A stretch of 64,000 nt of DNA from Pseudomonas taetrolens (GCF_900475285.1 NZ_LS483370.1:3796001-3860000); one strand, 5' to 3'; counted from the first letter of the stretch, positions 1 through 9,014 are shown. The notes: generated by a model not told the origin, from the letters alone. Made by a program: numbers and translations.

Positions 1-1
1 A

Positions 2-1117
2 CGTACCACCGGCCTGATGCAGCCAAAACTGCTGAAGAAGATCGAGAAGCAGACCCGCGATGAATTCGCGGACGGCATCGCCAGCTACGGCACCGACGCC
101 CTGCGTTTCACCTTCTGCTCGCTGGCGTCCACCGGTCGCGACATCAAGTTCGACATGGGTCGCGTTGAAGGTTATCGCAACTTCTGCAACAAGATCTGGA
201 ACGCCGCACGTTACGTGCTGGACAAGGGCGAAGACTGCGGCCAGAACGGCGAAGCCTACGAACTGTCGCTGGCCGACCGATGGATCATCTCCCAGCTGCA
301 ACGCACCGAAGCCGAAGTCACGCGTCATCTCGACCAGTTCCGTTTCGACCTGGCCGCCCAGGCCTTGTACGAGTTCATCTGGAACCAGTATTGCGACTGG
401 TACCTGGAACTGTCCAAGCCTGTGCTTTGGGACGAAAACGCACCGGTCGAGCGTCAGCGCGGCACCCGTCGCACCCTGGTACGCGTACTGGAAGTGGCCT
501 TGCGCCTGGCGCACCCGTTCATGCCGTTCATCACCGAAGAAATCTGGCAGCGCCTTGCGCCGCTAGCCGGCGTTGAAGGCAAGACCATCATGCTGCAGCC
601 ATGGCCGGTAGCGAACGAAGCCCGCATCGACCAGGCCGCCGAAGACGATATCGAATGGCTCAAGGGCCTGATGCTCGGCACACGCAACATCCGTGGCGAA
701 ATGAACATCGGTCCGGGCAAGCCATTGCAGCTGTACCTGAAAAACGTCAGCAGCGAAGATCAACGCCGTCTGACCGAGAATGATGCCTTGCTGAAAAAGC
801 TGGCTAAACTCGAATCGATCACCGTACTGCAAGACGGCGCCGAAGCACCGCTGTCCGCTACCGCTCTGGTAGGCGAGATGGAAGTGCTGGTGCCAATGGC
901 CGGCCTGATCGACAAAGATGCCGAGTTGGCACGCCTGGACAAGGAAATTCAGCGTCTGCATGGCGAAGTCGCGCGAGTGGGCGGCAAATTGTCGAATGCC
1001 GCGTTCGTTGACAAGGCTCCGGCCGAAGTGATCGAAAAAGAACGAGCCAAACTGGCCGAAGCCGAACAGGCCTTGAGCAAGTTGGCAGAACAGCACGCGC
1101 GGATTTCCAGCCTGTAA
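2..1117 (+). CDS. valS: Valyl-tRNA synthetase, C-terminal part (5' end outside window)
   Basis: Class I aminoacyl-tRNA synthetase that charges tRNA-Val. Only the last 371 codons are present; the open frame runs in from the left edge, so the catalytic HIGH and KMSKS regions lie upstream. The visible part begins just after the KMSKS loop region ([20 protein letters not shown]), followed by the anticodon-binding helical domain ([19 protein letters not shown], then [15 protein letters not shown]). The last ~70 residues form the C-terminal coiled-coil arm typical of ValS ([18 protein letters not shown]... [15 protein letters not shown]). The frame is intact to TAA. A paired REP element follows the stop codon. 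Identity is secure from the family signature and the length of the match. Confidence 0.97.
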   Translation, partial: RTTGLMQPKLLKKIEKQTRDEFADGIASYGTDALRFTFCSLASTGRDIKFDMGRVEGYRNFCNKIWNAARYVLDKGEDCGQNGEAYELSLADRWIISQLQRTEAEVTRHLDQFRFDLAAQALYEFIWNQYCDWYLELSKPVLWDENAPVERQRGTRRTLVRVLEVALRLAHPFMPFITEEIWQRLAPLAGVEGKTIMLQPWPVANEARIDQAAEDDIEWLKGLMLGTRNIRGEMNIGPGKPLQLYLKNVSSEDQRRLTENDALLKKLAKLESITVLQDGAEAPLSATALVGEMEVLVPMAGLIDKDAELARLDKEIQRLHGEVARVGGKLSNAAFVDKAPAEVIEKERAKLAEAEQALSKLAEQHARISSL

Positions 1118-1159
1118 TAACGCTGCGCACCTGATCGCGGGCAAGGCCTACTGCCCTTC

Positions 1160-1252
1160 TGTAGGAGCAAGCTTGCTTGCGATGGTCTAAAACGATAACG
1201 CGTACTTATGCCGCGTTATTGAGATCATCGCGAGCAAGCGCGCTCCTGCAGG
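1160..1252. repeat. REPIN: two REP sequences in inverted orientation
   Basis: TGTAGGAGCAAGCTTGCTTG at the left end and GAGCAAGCGCGCTCCTGCAG at the right end are inverted copies of the common Pseudomonas REP motif. They flank a core that holds a further hairpin (ATAACGCG...CGCGTTAT). This is the usual REPIN arrangement, placed between valS and rlmF, where it may stabilise or terminate the valS transcript. Confidence 0.85.
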
Positions 1253-1297
1253 GGTTTTGGGCCTTGCCCGCGATTGCTTTTGTGGAATGAATTGAAC

Positions 1298-2314
1298 ATG
1301 ACTACCCCACGCACTTCCAAAGCCACACGCCACAAGCCAAAGCCTGCCAGCGATGCCAAACCGGTCGAGCCGCGGGTCAAGCCCAGCCTGCACCCGCGCA
1401 ACCGCCATCAGGGCCGCTACGACTTCCCTCAGTTGATTTCGGTATGTCCGGAACTGGCCGAGTTCGTGATCATCAACCCGTACGGCAAAGAGAGCATCGA
1501 CTTCGCCAACCCGACTGCCGTGCGCGTATTCAACCGCGCCCTGCTCAAGGCGTTCTACGGCATTGCCCACTGGGACATCCCGGCCGACTACCTGTGCCCT
1601 CCGGTACCGGGTCGCGCTGACTACGTGCACTTTCTGGCTGACCTGCTGGCCAGCATCAACGATGGCGAAATCCCTCGCGGGCAAAACGTTCGCGTGCTCG
1701 ACATCGGTATGGGCGCCAACTGCGTCTACCCGCTGATCGGCCACAGCGAATACCGCTGGCAGTTCCTGGGCACCGAAGTCGACCCGACGGCCGTTAAAGC
1801 GGCCAAGGCGATTGTGCAGTCCAACAGCCTGAACAAAGCCATCAGCCTGCGCCTGCAACCCAATCCGCAGAAAATCCTGCTGGACCTGCTGGAAAGCAGC
1901 GAGCGCTTCGACCTGACCATGTGCAACCCGCCGTTCCACGCATCGCTGGACGAAGCGACACGCGGCAGCGAGCGTAAATGGCGCGCCCTGGGCAAGGCCG
2001 ATCCCAAGCGCAAACTGCCGGTTCTGAACTTTGGTGGCCAAGCGGCCGAATTGTGGTGTGAAGGTGGCGAGCAGCGCTTTGTCACGCAACTGATCCGCGA
2101 AAGCATCCAGGTGGGTCGTCAGATACTGTGGTTCAGTGTCCTGGTGTCCAAGGCTTCCAACTTGCCAGCCATCCAGACCGCCCTTAAAAAGGCCGGTGCT
2201 CGCGAAAGCCAAGTGGTGGACATGTCCCAGGGCAATAAGCAAAGCCGCTTCGTGGCCTGGACCTTCCATGACAAAGAGCAACAGCAAATGTGGCGGGAAA
2301 AGAACTGGAAGTAA
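1298..2314 (+). CDS. rlmF: 23S rRNA (adenine-1618-N6)-methyltransferase
   Basis: Predicted 338-residue SAM-dependent methyltransferase of the RlmF/YbiN family, which modifies A1618 of 23S rRNA. Seen in the sequence: the SAM-binding motif [16 protein letters not shown] near residue 130 and the N6-adenine methyltransferase motif CNPPFHAS near residue 210, followed by the family segment RKWRALGKA. The N-terminus is basic and low in complexity. ATG at 1298 ([11 protein letters not shown]) is chosen over the TTG 24 bases upstream because it begins the usual basic tail. The gene stands alone between a REPIN and a terminator shared with the convergent HU gene. Confidence 0.93.
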   Translation: MTTPRTSKATRHKPKPASDAKPVEPRVKPSLHPRNRHQGRYDFPQLISVCPELAEFVIINPYGKESIDFANPTAVRVFNRALLKAFYGIAHWDIPADYLCPPVPGRADYVHFLADLLASINDGEIPRGQNVRVLDIGMGANCVYPLIGHSEYRWQFLGTEVDPTAVKAAKAIVQSNSLNKAISLRLQPNPQKILLDLLESSERFDLTMCNPPFHASLDEATRGSERKWRALGKADPKRKLPVLNFGGQAAELWCEGGEQRFVTQLIRESIQVGRQILWFSVLVSKASNLPAIQTALKKAGARESQVVDMSQGNKQSRFVAWTFHDKEQQQMWREKNWK

Positions 2315-2326
2315 GCTGCACGTAAC

Positions 2327-2358
2327 CCTGCAGGAGCACGCAAGCTCGCTCCTGCAGG
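2327..2358. repeat. Palindromic REP-type hairpin
   Basis: CCTGCAGGAGC and GCTCCTGCAGG form an 11-bp inverted repeat around a 10-base loop. It resembles half of the REPIN at 1.2 kb and lies just after the rlmF stop codon. Confidence 0.6.
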
Positions 2359-2376
2359 TATTGCGCGCATAAAAAA

Positions 2377-2410
2377 GCCGCGCCCGGACACGTCCGGGCG
2401 CGGCTTTTTT
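2377..2410. terminator. Strong rho-independent terminator, bidirectional
   Basis: GCCGCGCCCGGAC and GTCCGGGCGCGGC form a 13-bp perfect stem with an AC loop. It is flanked by six A on the left and six T on the right, so it can end both the rlmF transcript and the convergent HU transcript. Confidence 0.92.
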
Positions 2411-2415
2411 AATGC

Positions 2416-2697
2416 TTACTTGTTAACAGCGTCAGTCAGGCCTTTGGCCACAACGAGCTTGATAACTTTTTTGGCAGCGATTTCGATGGCAGCGCCAGTC
2501 GAAGGGTTACGGCCAGTACGGGCAGGACGCTCGGTTACTTTCAGTTTGCCAATACCTGGCAGAGTGATTTCGCCGCCATTTTCCAATTGATCAGCAACGA
2601 TCTGGGCCAGTTGGTCCAGTGCGTTACGCGCGGTAGTTTTTGGCGCGTCGATGGCTTCAGCGATATCGGCGATCAGTTGGTCTTTAGTAATAGCCAT
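2416..2697 (-). CDS. hupA: HU-family nucleoid DNA-binding protein
   Basis: A 93-residue histone-like protein that bends DNA and compacts the nucleoid as a dimer. The whole chain matches the HU/IHF fold: N-terminal helices (MAITKDQLIADIAEAIDAP), then the beta-arm region with the family signature (GIGKLKVTERPARTGRNPST) carrying the conserved RNP proline motif, and a hydrophobic C-terminal helix. The symbol follows P. putida usage, where an HU gene lies in this valS-yejK neighbourhood; it is a paralogue of the HU gene next to lon. It has its own terminator downstream and a long upstream region. Confidence 0.93.
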   Translation of the reverse strand: MAITKDQLIADIAEAIDAPKTTARNALDQLAQIVADQLENGGEITLPGIGKLKVTERPARTGRNPSTGAAIEIAAKKVIKLVVAKGLTDAVNK

Positions 2698-3096
2698 TGA
2701 GATGTTCCTTCCCTATCAAATTCATTTGGTTTGCAGAGTGCAATGTCAGCCATCGAGCCAGATTTCAAGGGTCTGGCACACCCGTCAGCTTTCACGACGA
2801 ATCGCGAATGTAGATAGCGAAAACGGGGTTTGGTTCGACCTGACACATGCTGAATGCACGCTTTACGCCGTTACAGAGCGCAAGACCGGGCAAAACTAGC
2901 ACAGAGACGGCTAAATATCCGCCTCTACCTAGCCATTTGGTCAGCTTTATAGCCCTAAAACCCGAAAAAAACTGTCCGAACCCCTCTCATCCCCCCTAAA
3001 CCCCGGCGCAAGGGCTGACCCAAGGCTCAGGTGCGGTACACTTATCACTTTTTGGGGCCTGCGCTCCCAGCCCTCTCATTACTCGCCGAGAAGCCC
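2698..3096. other. Divergent intergenic region between the HU gene and yejK
   Basis: About 400 bases without a gene. It must hold the promoters of both flanking genes. For yejK, CTGACC (3015-3020) and TACACT (3037-3042), spaced by 16 bases, form a weak sigma-70-like candidate. I see no repeat, RNA or operator that I can name. Confidence 0.4.
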
Positions 3097-4101
3097 ATGC
3101 CGATCCGTCATTGCATCGTCCATTTGATTGAGAAAAAACCCGACGGTACGCCCGCAGTTCTCCACGCCCGTGACTCTGAACTGGCCGAATCGATGGCCAT
3201 CGAGAACATGCTCGCTGACCTCAACGAAAGCTATAACGCAAAGCAAGGTAAAGCCTGGGGCTTTTTCCATGCAGAATCCGGCGCCCATCCCTTCAGCGGC
3301 TGGCTCAAGGAATACTTCGAGGGAGGCAAGGACTTCACCGCTTTCAGCCGCGTCGCCGTTGAGCATCTGCAAAAGCTGATGGAGGAGTCCAACCTGTCCG
3401 TAGGTGGCCACGTACTGTTCGCGCATTATCAGCAAGGCATGACTGACTACCTCGCCATCGCCCTGCTGCACCACAGCGACGGCGTCGCCGTGAACGCTGA
3501 ACTCGACGTAACTCCCTCGCGGCATCTGGACCTCGGGCAATTGCACCTGGCTGCCCGGATCAATGTGTCCGAGTGGCAAAACAACAAGCAGTCCAAACAG
3601 TACATTTCGTTTATCAAAGGCAAGAACGGCAAGAAGGTCTCGGAATACTTCCGCGACTTCATCGGCTGCCAGGAAGGTGTCGACGGCCCGGGTGAAACCC
3701 GCACCCTGCTCAAGGCCTTCAGCGATTTCGTTGAAAGCGAAGACCTGCCCGAAGAGTCCGCTCGCGAAAAGACCAAAACGCTGGTCGATTACGCCAGCAG
3801 CCAGGCGAAAATCGGCGAGCCCATGGGGCTTGAGGAGTTGTCCGAACTGATCGACGAAGAGCGCCCAAAAGCGTTCTACGACCATATCCGCAACAAGGAC
3901 TACGGCCTGTCGCCCGAGATTCCGGCCGACAAACGCACCCTCAACCAGTTCCGCCGCTTCACAGGCCGCGCTGAGGGCTTGTCTATCAGCTTCGAAGCGC
4001 ACTTGCTGGGTTCCAAGATAGAGTTCGACGAAGAAGCCGGCACGCTGGTGATCAAAGGCCTGCCGACGCAATTGCTCGACCAGCTAAAGCGCAACAAGTG
4101 A
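3097..4101 (+). CDS. yejK: Nucleoid-associated protein YejK/NdpA
   Basis: Predicted 334-residue nucleoid-associated protein, the same size as the E. coli member (about 335). The N-terminus [17 protein letters not shown] and internal segments such as [15 protein letters not shown] and [20 protein letters not shown] are characteristic of the family. ATG at 3097 is preferred over the in-frame ATG 66 bases upstream, because homologues begin at MPIRH and a GAG-containing Shine-Dalgarno stretch precedes it. The stop codon overlaps the start of the next gene by one base, suggesting translational coupling. Its position beside an HU gene groups two nucleoid proteins. Confidence 0.92.
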   Translation: MPIRHCIVHLIEKKPDGTPAVLHARDSELAESMAIENMLADLNESYNAKQGKAWGFFHAESGAHPFSGWLKEYFEGGKDFTAFSRVAVEHLQKLMEESNLSVGGHVLFAHYQQGMTDYLAIALLHHSDGVAVNAELDVTPSRHLDLGQLHLAARINVSEWQNNKQSKQYISFIKGKNGKKVSEYFRDFIGCQEGVDGPGETRTLLKAFSDFVESEDLPEESAREKTKTLVDYASSQAKIGEPMGLEELSELIDEERPKAFYDHIRNKDYGLSPEIPADKRTLNQFRRFTGRAEGLSISFEAHLLGSKIEFDEEAGTLVIKGLPTQLLDQLKRNK

Positions 4102-4451
4102 TGCTCAGGGGCGTCCTGAAGAAGGTCCTGTTTATTCTGGTGGTGGTCGTGGTGTTCCAGAACTGGGGCAAGATCGAACGGCTGCTAAACCCGTCAGAGG
4201 CCGTGCCCGAACACACCAGGGCCAATGCCCGGGTGGTGCTGTATTCCACCGAGTGGTGCGGTTACTGCAAGGCCACACGACGTTTTCTGGACCAGAAAGG
4301 CATCCCGTTCAAAGAGTTTGATATCGAAAAGGACCCCGCAGCCCGACAGGCTTACGAAGCGTTGGGTGGACGCGGAATTCCCATACTGGATGTGAATGGC
4401 ACCCTGATCAGGGACTTCAACCCGGAGGCCATTCTGGCAGCGCTGAAGTAA
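4101..4451 (+). CDS. Membrane-anchored glutaredoxin-like protein
   Basis: A 116-residue protein with one N-terminal membrane segment ([14 protein letters not shown]) followed by a glutaredoxin fold. The redox motif WCGYC is near residue 51, the cis-Pro segment RGIPIL follows, and the C-terminus ends at [11 protein letters not shown]. Likely a thiol-disulfide oxidoreductase held at the inner membrane; its partner is unknown. The start ATG shares its A with the yejK stop codon, so the two genes are probably co-translated. The 3' end overlaps the convergent GIY-YIG gene by 35 bases. Confidence 0.85.
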   Translation: MLRGVLKKVLFILVVVVVFQNWGKIERLLNPSEAVPEHTRANARVVLYSTEWCGYCKATRRFLDQKGIPFKEFDIEKDPAARQAYEALGGRGIPILDVNGTLIRDFNPEAILAALK

Positions 4452-4716
4452 CGGCCGACTGGCTTTGCACCAAACACTCTTTAGCGCTTTTCTTGAGCTT
4501 CTTGATCAGGCGTTCCTGTCGCAAGGCTTCGCCTTTGTCCGGCCAGGATTCGACATACACCAGAGCCACAGCCGGGCTCGAGGCAAAAAACCGCGCACCT
4601 TTGCCACTTTGATGCTTGGCAAAACGGCGCACGGGATCATCGCTGATGCCACAGTAAAGCGAGCCATTGGCCGCTCTTACCAAATAGACAAACCAGGGTT
4701 TTGCCAGCGTGACCAC
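4417..4716 (-). CDS. GIY-YIG nuclease superfamily protein (UPF0213-like)
   Basis: A 99-residue single-domain GIY-YIG protein. The motif appears as FVYLV...GSLYCGIS near residues 9-25, followed by the conserved Arg in [17 protein letters not shown] and the helix with the catalytic-type Glu ([14 protein letters not shown]). Small proteins of this family are widespread in bacteria and largely uncharacterised. A GTG start is used. The C-terminal extension ([13 protein letters not shown]) reads into the 3' end of the convergent glutaredoxin-like gene. Confidence 0.85.
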   Translation of the reverse strand: MVTLAKPWFVYLVRAANGSLYCGISDDPVRRFAKHQSGKGARFFASSPAVALVYVESWPDKGEALRQERLIKKLKKSAKECLVQSQSAVTSALPEWPPG

Positions 4717-4725
4717 CCGCAGTCC

Positions 4726-5196
4726 TCAGCGACTCGCCTGAAAGGCCTTGAGCCCCTTGTGCGCTTGGGCCCTGATGGCGTTTTTCACCAGCGGCGTCCA
4801 GCCCAGCAACAGCCCCTTGGCACCCAATGCCTGACGCGACCAGCGCCAAAGGTCGAAGTGATCGTGGTGCTCGCAGATTTTGCCGTCGCGAAACACAAAG
4901 CGGGCCTGAATATCGTTGATCACAATCGCTCCGGTCTGGCCAAACTCATAGGTTGCGACCCAATGCGCACTGCCGCGTAGCGCATCGGCCTGCACTTGAT
5001 CGAATGTCAGGGTGAAATCCTTGGCCCGCGAGGTCAGCATGCGCCACATATCGGTAGCGTTCTGGCCGCGCAGCTCACCGAACACAGGATCACTGAACAG
5101 CACATCATCGGTGTAACACGCACTCATCGCTTCAGCATCAAGCCGTTGAAAGGCCTCATAGAAGCGGGTGATCAGCGCATGGTGCTCTTGGTTCAT
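4726..5196 (-). CDS. NTF2-like (SnoaL/ketosteroid isomerase fold) protein
   Basis: A 156-residue single-domain protein of the NTF2/SnoaL superfamily, recognised by HHALITRFYEAFQRLDAEAMSACYTDDVLFSDPVFGEL and the later FVFRDGKICEHHDHFDLWRW strand pattern. Members bind small hydrophobic ligands or act as isomerases or hydrolases; the substrate here cannot be inferred. ATG at 5196 (MNQEHH) is preferred, since the 15 codons upstream do not match the family. It ends 9 bases from the divergently read GIY-YIG gene and begins 66 bases downstream of the MFS gene, so it may be co-transcribed with that gene. Confidence 0.8.
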   Translation of the reverse strand: MNQEHHALITRFYEAFQRLDAEAMSACYTDDVLFSDPVFGELRGQNATDMWRMLTSRAKDFTLTFDQVQADALRGSAHWVATYEFGQTGAIVINDIQARFVFRDGKICEHHDHFDLWRWSRQALGAKGLLLGWTPLVKNAIRAQAHKGLKAFQASR

Positions 5197-5262
5197 CGCA
5201 GTGTCCGGGCATGTCAGGGATGTGAGCACAATAATCTGCAATGCCGCGAAACACTACGGACT

Positions 5263-6558
5263 TCAGATTTTCTCACTGCGCACATTGACATAACGTGCCC
5301 GCCCGGCCCCCAGCCCGGCGACCATTGCGCCCGCACCGACTACCGCAAAAATCCAGCCAAGGGCCTCCCAGCCTCCGGTTATCTCGTGAACCAGACCGAC
5401 AGCAAATGGCCCCATAGAGGCCACCGTGTAACCAATGCCTTGAGCCATGCCCGACAAATTGGCTGCCACATGGGCGTCCCGTGAGCGCAGCACGATCAGG
5501 GTCAACGCAAGGCTGAAGGTTCCGCCCTGCCCCAGCCCCAGTACAATCGCCCAGCCCCACAGGCCATCCAGCGGCGCATACAGACACCCGAAGAGGCCGG
5601 CCAGGGTCATGCTCATCACCAGCACGATGGCCAGCCGCTGATCCTTGCCACGGGTTGCCAGCCACGGCGCACTCAGCGCCGTCACCAGTTGCACGATAAC
5701 CGAGCCCGACATCACCAGCCCGGCCTGAGTCGGCGTCAGTCCCCGACCAATCAAAATAGAAGGCAGCCAGCCAAAAACGATATAGGACAAGGAAGATTGC
5801 AGGCCCATATAGAGCGTCACTTGCCAGGCCAGAGGATCCCGCAACAGGCCGCGAACCCGATAGGCCACGTGATGTGCACCTTGTCGCTTGCTCGTTTGCG
5901 GCAGCCAGAATATCGCAGCAACCACTGCGGGCAGCGCCCAGACTCCCAGGCCAATAGCCCAACTGTTGGAAAAGTAATCGCTCAGCGGCACCGTTGCCCC
6001 GGCAGCCAGCGCCGCACCCAGGCACAATGCCATGGTGTACACCCCGGTCATCGTCCCCGCATGCCCCGCAAAGTCGCGCTTGATGATGCCCGGCAACAAC
6101 ACCCCGATCACCCCAATACTGGCACCGGCCAGAATGCTCCCGGCAAACAGCCCCGTTTCGCCCAGGCAACTGCGCAACACAATACCGCCGCCCAGCACCA
6201 GCAAAATCCCCAATACCACACGCTCGGTCCCAAAGCGCCGAGCCAGCAACGGAGCCAAAGGCGCAAACAGCCCCAGGCAAAGCACGGGAAGCGTAGTCAG
6301 CAAACCCGCTTGCGCGGCCGACAGTCCCAGGCTTTCGGAAACCTCGCTGAGCAGCGGCGCCATGCTCGACAGTGCCGGACGCAAGTTCAGCGCCACCAGC
6401 ACCAGCCCCAGCAGCAACAACCATGGGCGGACCACCGCTGGAGCCTGCAGCGGTACCGGTTCATCGTCGGCCTCAGCGTCGATCAGCAGCTCTTCCAGAT
6501 CATCCAGATGACGAACGGGTTCGAGACTGTCGTTTGGAGGTGACGGTGGCCGGGACAT
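5263..6558 (-). CDS. MFS transporter, CynX/NimT family
   Basis: A 431-residue inner-membrane carrier with a cytoplasmic, acidic N-terminal tail (~45 residues) and about 12 hydrophobic segments. The core (LVLVALNLRPALSSMAPLLSEV near residue 55, LARRFGTERVV loop) matches the CynX/YeaN group that includes cyanate and 2-nitroimidazole carriers. The substrate is not deducible. The start at 6558 is supported by AGGAG eight bases upstream; an alternative ATG at 6582 would overlap the preceding gene. It is read in the same direction as the GntR gene 13 bases upstream, which probably regulates it. Confidence 0.88.
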   Translation of the reverse strand: MSRPPSPPNDSLEPVRHLDDLEELLIDAEADDEPVPLQAPAVVRPWLLLLGLVLVALNLRPALSSMAPLLSEVSESLGLSAAQAGLLTTLPVLCLGLFAPLAPLLARRFGTERVVLGILLVLGGGIVLRSCLGETGLFAGSILAGASIGVIGVLLPGIIKRDFAGHAGTMTGVYTMALCLGAALAAGATVPLSDYFSNSWAIGLGVWALPAVVAAIFWLPQTSKRQGAHHVAYRVRGLLRDPLAWQVTLYMGLQSSLSYIVFGWLPSILIGRGLTPTQAGLVMSGSVIVQLVTALSAPWLATRGKDQRLAIVLVMSMTLAGLFGCLYAPLDGLWGWAIVLGLGQGGTFSLALTLIVLRSRDAHVAANLSGMAQGIGYTVASMGPFAVGLVHEITGGWEALGWIFAVVGAGAMVAGLGAGRARYVNVRSEKI

Positions 6559-6571
6559 GGTTTTCTCCTGT

Positions 6572-7231
6572 TCAAGGTTCATTGATCAACGTCCGGCAGA
6601 GCGCCATGGCCTGCTGTGAGTCTTGTTGCTCAACGGCATCCAGCAACGCGCCATGCAGATCAAACACTGACTGGCGTCGCGGGTGAATATCCAGCGTTTG
6701 GCGTAACTGACTGGAAACAAGATTCGAGGTATAGCGATACAACTCGCTTAATGCAGGATTGTGCGCGGCATCGATCAGACACTGATGAAACAGCAGGTCG
6801 CAGCGGATGAAAGTATCGAGCTCGCCGTGATAGTGCTCGGCGCTGGCCTCGAGTGCCTGGCGCAACAGCTGCAAATCCTCGTCGGTCCGACGCTTGGCCG
6901 CCAACCCGACAGCTTCAACCTCAAGAATGCGTCGCGTCTCGCGTATCTGCGCAATTGAGCAGGACGACAAGACGCGCACGGTATCCATGGGATCAACACG
7001 CCCTCGCAGATAACTGCCATCGCCCTGGCGAATTTCGATCAAGCCGGCAAACGCCAGGACCCGCATGGCTTCTCGCACAGTGTTGCGGCTGATGTTCAAT
7101 TGCGCCGCCAATTCAGGTTCGGTAGGGAGTCGCTGACCCACCGCCCAGGTGCCGTTATTGATCCGCGCACGCAACTGCTCAAGGGCTTGATCGACAAGGG
7201 AGCGTTTTACCAGTGGTGATGCGTCTGTCAT
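6572..7231 (-). CDS. GntR-family regulator, FadR subfamily
   Basis: A 219-residue transcriptional regulator. The N-terminal winged helix (residues ~10-75) carries the GntR signature GQRLPTEPELAAQLNISRNTVREAMRVLAFAGLIEIRQGDGSYL. The all-helical FCD ligand domain follows, with metal/ligand residues in the pattern DLLFHQCLIDAAHN and later LHGALLDAVEQ. It is followed by the MFS gene on the same strand. The start at 7231 is preferred because the upstream in-frame codon at 7252 lies inside a 13-bp palindrome that looks like its own operator. Confidence 0.9.
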   Translation of the reverse strand: MTDASPLVKRSLVDQALEQLRARINNGTWAVGQRLPTEPELAAQLNISRNTVREAMRVLAFAGLIEIRQGDGSYLRGRVDPMDTVRVLSSCSIAQIRETRRILEVEAVGLAAKRRTDEDLQLLRQALEASAEHYHGELDTFIRCDLLFHQCLIDAAHNPALSELYRYTSNLVSSQLRQTLDIHPRRQSVFDLHGALLDAVEQQDSQQAMALCRTLINEP

Positions 7232-7247
7232 TGGGTTTGGTCTTTCG

Positions 7248-7260
7248 TCCAATCATTGGA
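7248..7260. promoter_or_regulatory. Probable operator of the GntR regulator
   Basis: TCCAATCATTGGA is a perfect 6+1+6 palindrome, 17 bases upstream of the chosen GntR start. FadR-subfamily proteins bind short palindromes of this kind, often with an NNTTGG/CCAANN core. Autoregulation is inferred. Confidence 0.55.
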
Positions 7261-7355
7261 TGAATTTTCTTACATCCTAGTCAGACCCACATGGAGGTGC
7301 AATCAACTAGAGATTAGAAAGCTCTAAAAAAACCGGATTAACCATTGAACATTAA

Positions 7356-7368
7356 ACCCTTTAAGGGT
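7356..7368. promoter_or_regulatory. Probable MqsA operator palindrome
   Basis: ACCCTTTAAGGGT is a perfect 6+1+6 palindrome 28 bases upstream of mqsR. It resembles the AACCTTTTAGGTT-type half-site pair bound by E. coli MqsA at its own promoter. An additional weaker inverted repeat (TAGAG...CTCTA) lies at 7308-7326. Confidence 0.6.
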
Positions 7369-7395
7369 AGTTTTTACGCTTCGAGGCAGCCTCTT

Positions 7396-7716
7396 ATGGA
7401 AAAGAAAACACCTCATTACAACCTCCAGTGCATCCAGTCCGACGTCCTCCGGCTCGGCGCTGTGGCCTTTACCAAAAGCGCACTGGATGGTGGACGAACC
7501 CTGGGGCTAACCCTCGCGCAAATGCAGCGGGTCATTGCTTCGCTCGAGCGCAGGGCGTTGCACAAGTCGATGTCGACCCATGCAGATCACAAGGTATGGC
7601 AGGACGTCTATTACGCTCAGGTCTACGGTTTGTTTATTTACATCAAAGTGACCTATCGCCCTGGCGGAGGGCCCCCGGTCATCGCTTTCAAGGAAAAAAC
7701 TGATGAGCAGACATGA
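7396..7716 (+). CDS. mqsR: MqsR-type mRNA interferase toxin
   Basis: A 106-residue toxin of the type II MqsR family, a RelE-fold ribonuclease that cleaves mRNA at GC-containing sites. Recognised by the N-terminus MEKKTPHYNL, the block LHKSMSTHADHKVWQDVYYAQV (conserved Lys and WQDVY with Gln) and the C-terminal VIAFKEK. Relative to E. coli MqsR (98 residues) the stretch before FKEK holds a Gly/Pro-rich insertion (RPGGGPP), and the His often listed near the active site is not obvious. The start at 7396 is set by the family N-terminus. The gene overlaps mqsA by 14 bases and precedes it, the toxin-first order normal for this system. Confidence 0.9.
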   Translation: MEKKTPHYNLQCIQSDVLRLGAVAFTKSALDGGRTLGLTLAQMQRVIASLERRALHKSMSTHADHKVWQDVYYAQVYGLFIYIKVTYRPGGGPPVIAFKEKTDEQT

Positions 7717-8179
7717 TTGCTATACCTGCGGTGCTCCCGGCGCCATGCAAGCCTTCAAGGGGCGCAGCCTGAGTGTGAGTTTCAAACAATTGACCCGCAT
7801 GGTGCACAGCCTGGCAGGCCACGAATGCACGGCGTGCGCAGAGATCGAATTCGACGCCCCCAGCGCAGAGCGGTATGCCCGGGCGGGAGATGAACTGATC
7901 GAGGATGCCAAACGGGTCATGGCAGACGAGATGAAGCGGATCCGGCGCAAGCTGCACTTCACTCAAAAAAGTGCGGTACAGCTATTGTCCGGCGGCGGCC
8001 ACAATGCCTTTAGCCGTTACGAACGGGCCGAGGTAGAGCCACCCAAGCCCTTGTTCGTGCTGATGCGCTTGCTGGACCGCCACCCTGAGCTGGCCCAGGA
8101 GCTGCAAGTGATCAATGCGTGCGACGACATCAATGCGCTGCTGCTGCAAAAAGAACAGCAGCGCCTGGGAGAGAATTGA
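7703..8179 (+). CDS. mqsA: MqsA-type antitoxin and autorepressor
   Basis: A 158-residue antitoxin with the two-domain MqsA layout. The N-terminal zinc-binding domain has Cys6/Cys9 and Cys42/Cys45 (CYTC and CTAC). The C-terminal Xre-type HTH has RRKLHFTQKSAVQLLSGGGHNAFSRYERAEVEPP, with the NAFSRYE recognition helix as in E. coli. It neutralises MqsR and represses the operon through the palindrome upstream of mqsR. It is about 27 residues longer than the E. coli protein because of a C-terminal tail (VINACDDINALLLQKEQQRLGEN). The neighbouring aapP gene is convergent. Confidence 0.92.
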   Translation: MSRHDCYTCGAPGAMQAFKGRSLSVSFKQLTRMVHSLAGHECTACAEIEFDAPSAERYARAGDELIEDAKRVMADEMKRIRRKLHFTQKSAVQLLSGGGHNAFSRYERAEVEPPKPLFVLMRLLDRHPELAQELQVINACDDINALLLQKEQQRLGEN

Positions 8180-8198
8180 AACAAGGGCGAACTGTGCA

Positions 8199-8230
8199 GC
8201 AACTGCCGCGCCTGTCGTCACAGCAGTTGC
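8199..8230. terminator. Inverted repeat between convergent mqsA and aapP
   Basis: GCAACTGC and GCAGTTGC form an 8-bp stem with a 16-base loop between the two convergent stop codons. There is no T-run, so termination is only a possibility. Confidence 0.35.
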
Positions 8231-8240
8231 CAGCACTGAA

Positions 8241-9005
8241 TCAATGCAGGATCTGATTAAGGAACAGTTGAGTTCGTTCGTTCTGCGGATGATCGAAGAA
8301 ATCATTCGGGGCCGCCTGCTCAACGATTTCGCCCTTGTCCATGAAAATCACCCGGTTGGCCACGGTACGGGCAAAGCCCATTTCGTGGGTCACGCACAAC
8401 ATGGTCATGCCGTCTTCAGCCAGGCCAATCATGGTGTCGAGCACCTCCTTGACCATCTCCGGGTCGAGCGCAGACGTAGGTTCATCGAACAGCATGATCT
8501 TGGGTTTCATGCACAGCGCCCGGGCAATCGCCACGCGCTGCTGCTGGCCACCCGACAATTGCCCAGGAAACTTGTGAGCCTGCTCCGGAATACGGACCCG
8601 CTCCAGGTAAGACATAGCGATCTCCTCCGCCTGACGCCTGGGCATTTTGCGCACCCACATCGGTGCCAGCGTGCAGTTTTGCAAAATGGTCAGGTGCGGG
8701 AACAGATTGAAGTGCTGAAACACCATGCCGACTTCACGGCGTACCGTTTCGATCTGCTTGATGTCATTGGTCAGCTCCACGCCGTCGACCACGATGCGAC
8801 CTTGCTGGTGCTCCTCGAGACGGTTCAGGCAACGAATGGTGGTCGACTTGCCCGAGCCTGAAGGGCCGCACAATACGATGCGTTCACCTGGCTGCACATT
8901 CAGGTTGATGTCCTTGAGTACATGAAACTGGCCATACCACTTGTTGACGCCCAGCATCTGGATAATGCCTTCAGGGTCCGCGGCTTTCTTGATTGCTTCA
9001 CTCAT
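8241..9005 (-). CDS. aapP: General L-amino-acid ABC transporter, ATP-binding subunit
   Basis: A 254-residue ATPase of the polar amino-acid ABC importers. Walker A is GPSGSGKST (47-55), the signature is LSGGQQQR (150-157), and Walker B is [12 protein letters not shown] (170-181). It energises uptake by the AapQM membrane pair fed by AapJ. It is the last gene of aapJQMP and starts 9 bases after aapM. Family knowledge (Rhizobium, Pseudomonas): broad specificity for L-amino acids, including glutamate and aspartate. Confidence 0.94.
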   Translation of the reverse strand: MSEAIKKAADPEGIIQMLGVNKWYGQFHVLKDINLNVQPGERIVLCGPSGSGKSTTIRCLNRLEEHQQGRIVVDGVELTNDIKQIETVRREVGMVFQHFNLFPHLTILQNCTLAPMWVRKMPRRQAEEIAMSYLERVRIPEQAHKFPGQLSGGQQQRVAIARALCMKPKIMLFDEPTSALDPEMVKEVLDTMIGLAEDGMTMLCVTHEMGFARTVANRVIFMDKGEIVEQAAPNDFFDHPQNERTQLFLNQILH

Positions 9006-9014
9006 GTCGCACTC

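Noticed and set aside
1187-2287. Long open frame on the minus strand across rlmF
   Set aside because: It is the antisense shadow of a well-recognised methyltransferase gene; its translation has no family pattern.
5689-6543. Long plus-strand frame across the MFS gene
   Set aside because: Its Gln/His/Arg-rich translation is typical of antisense reading of a hydrophobic membrane protein gene.
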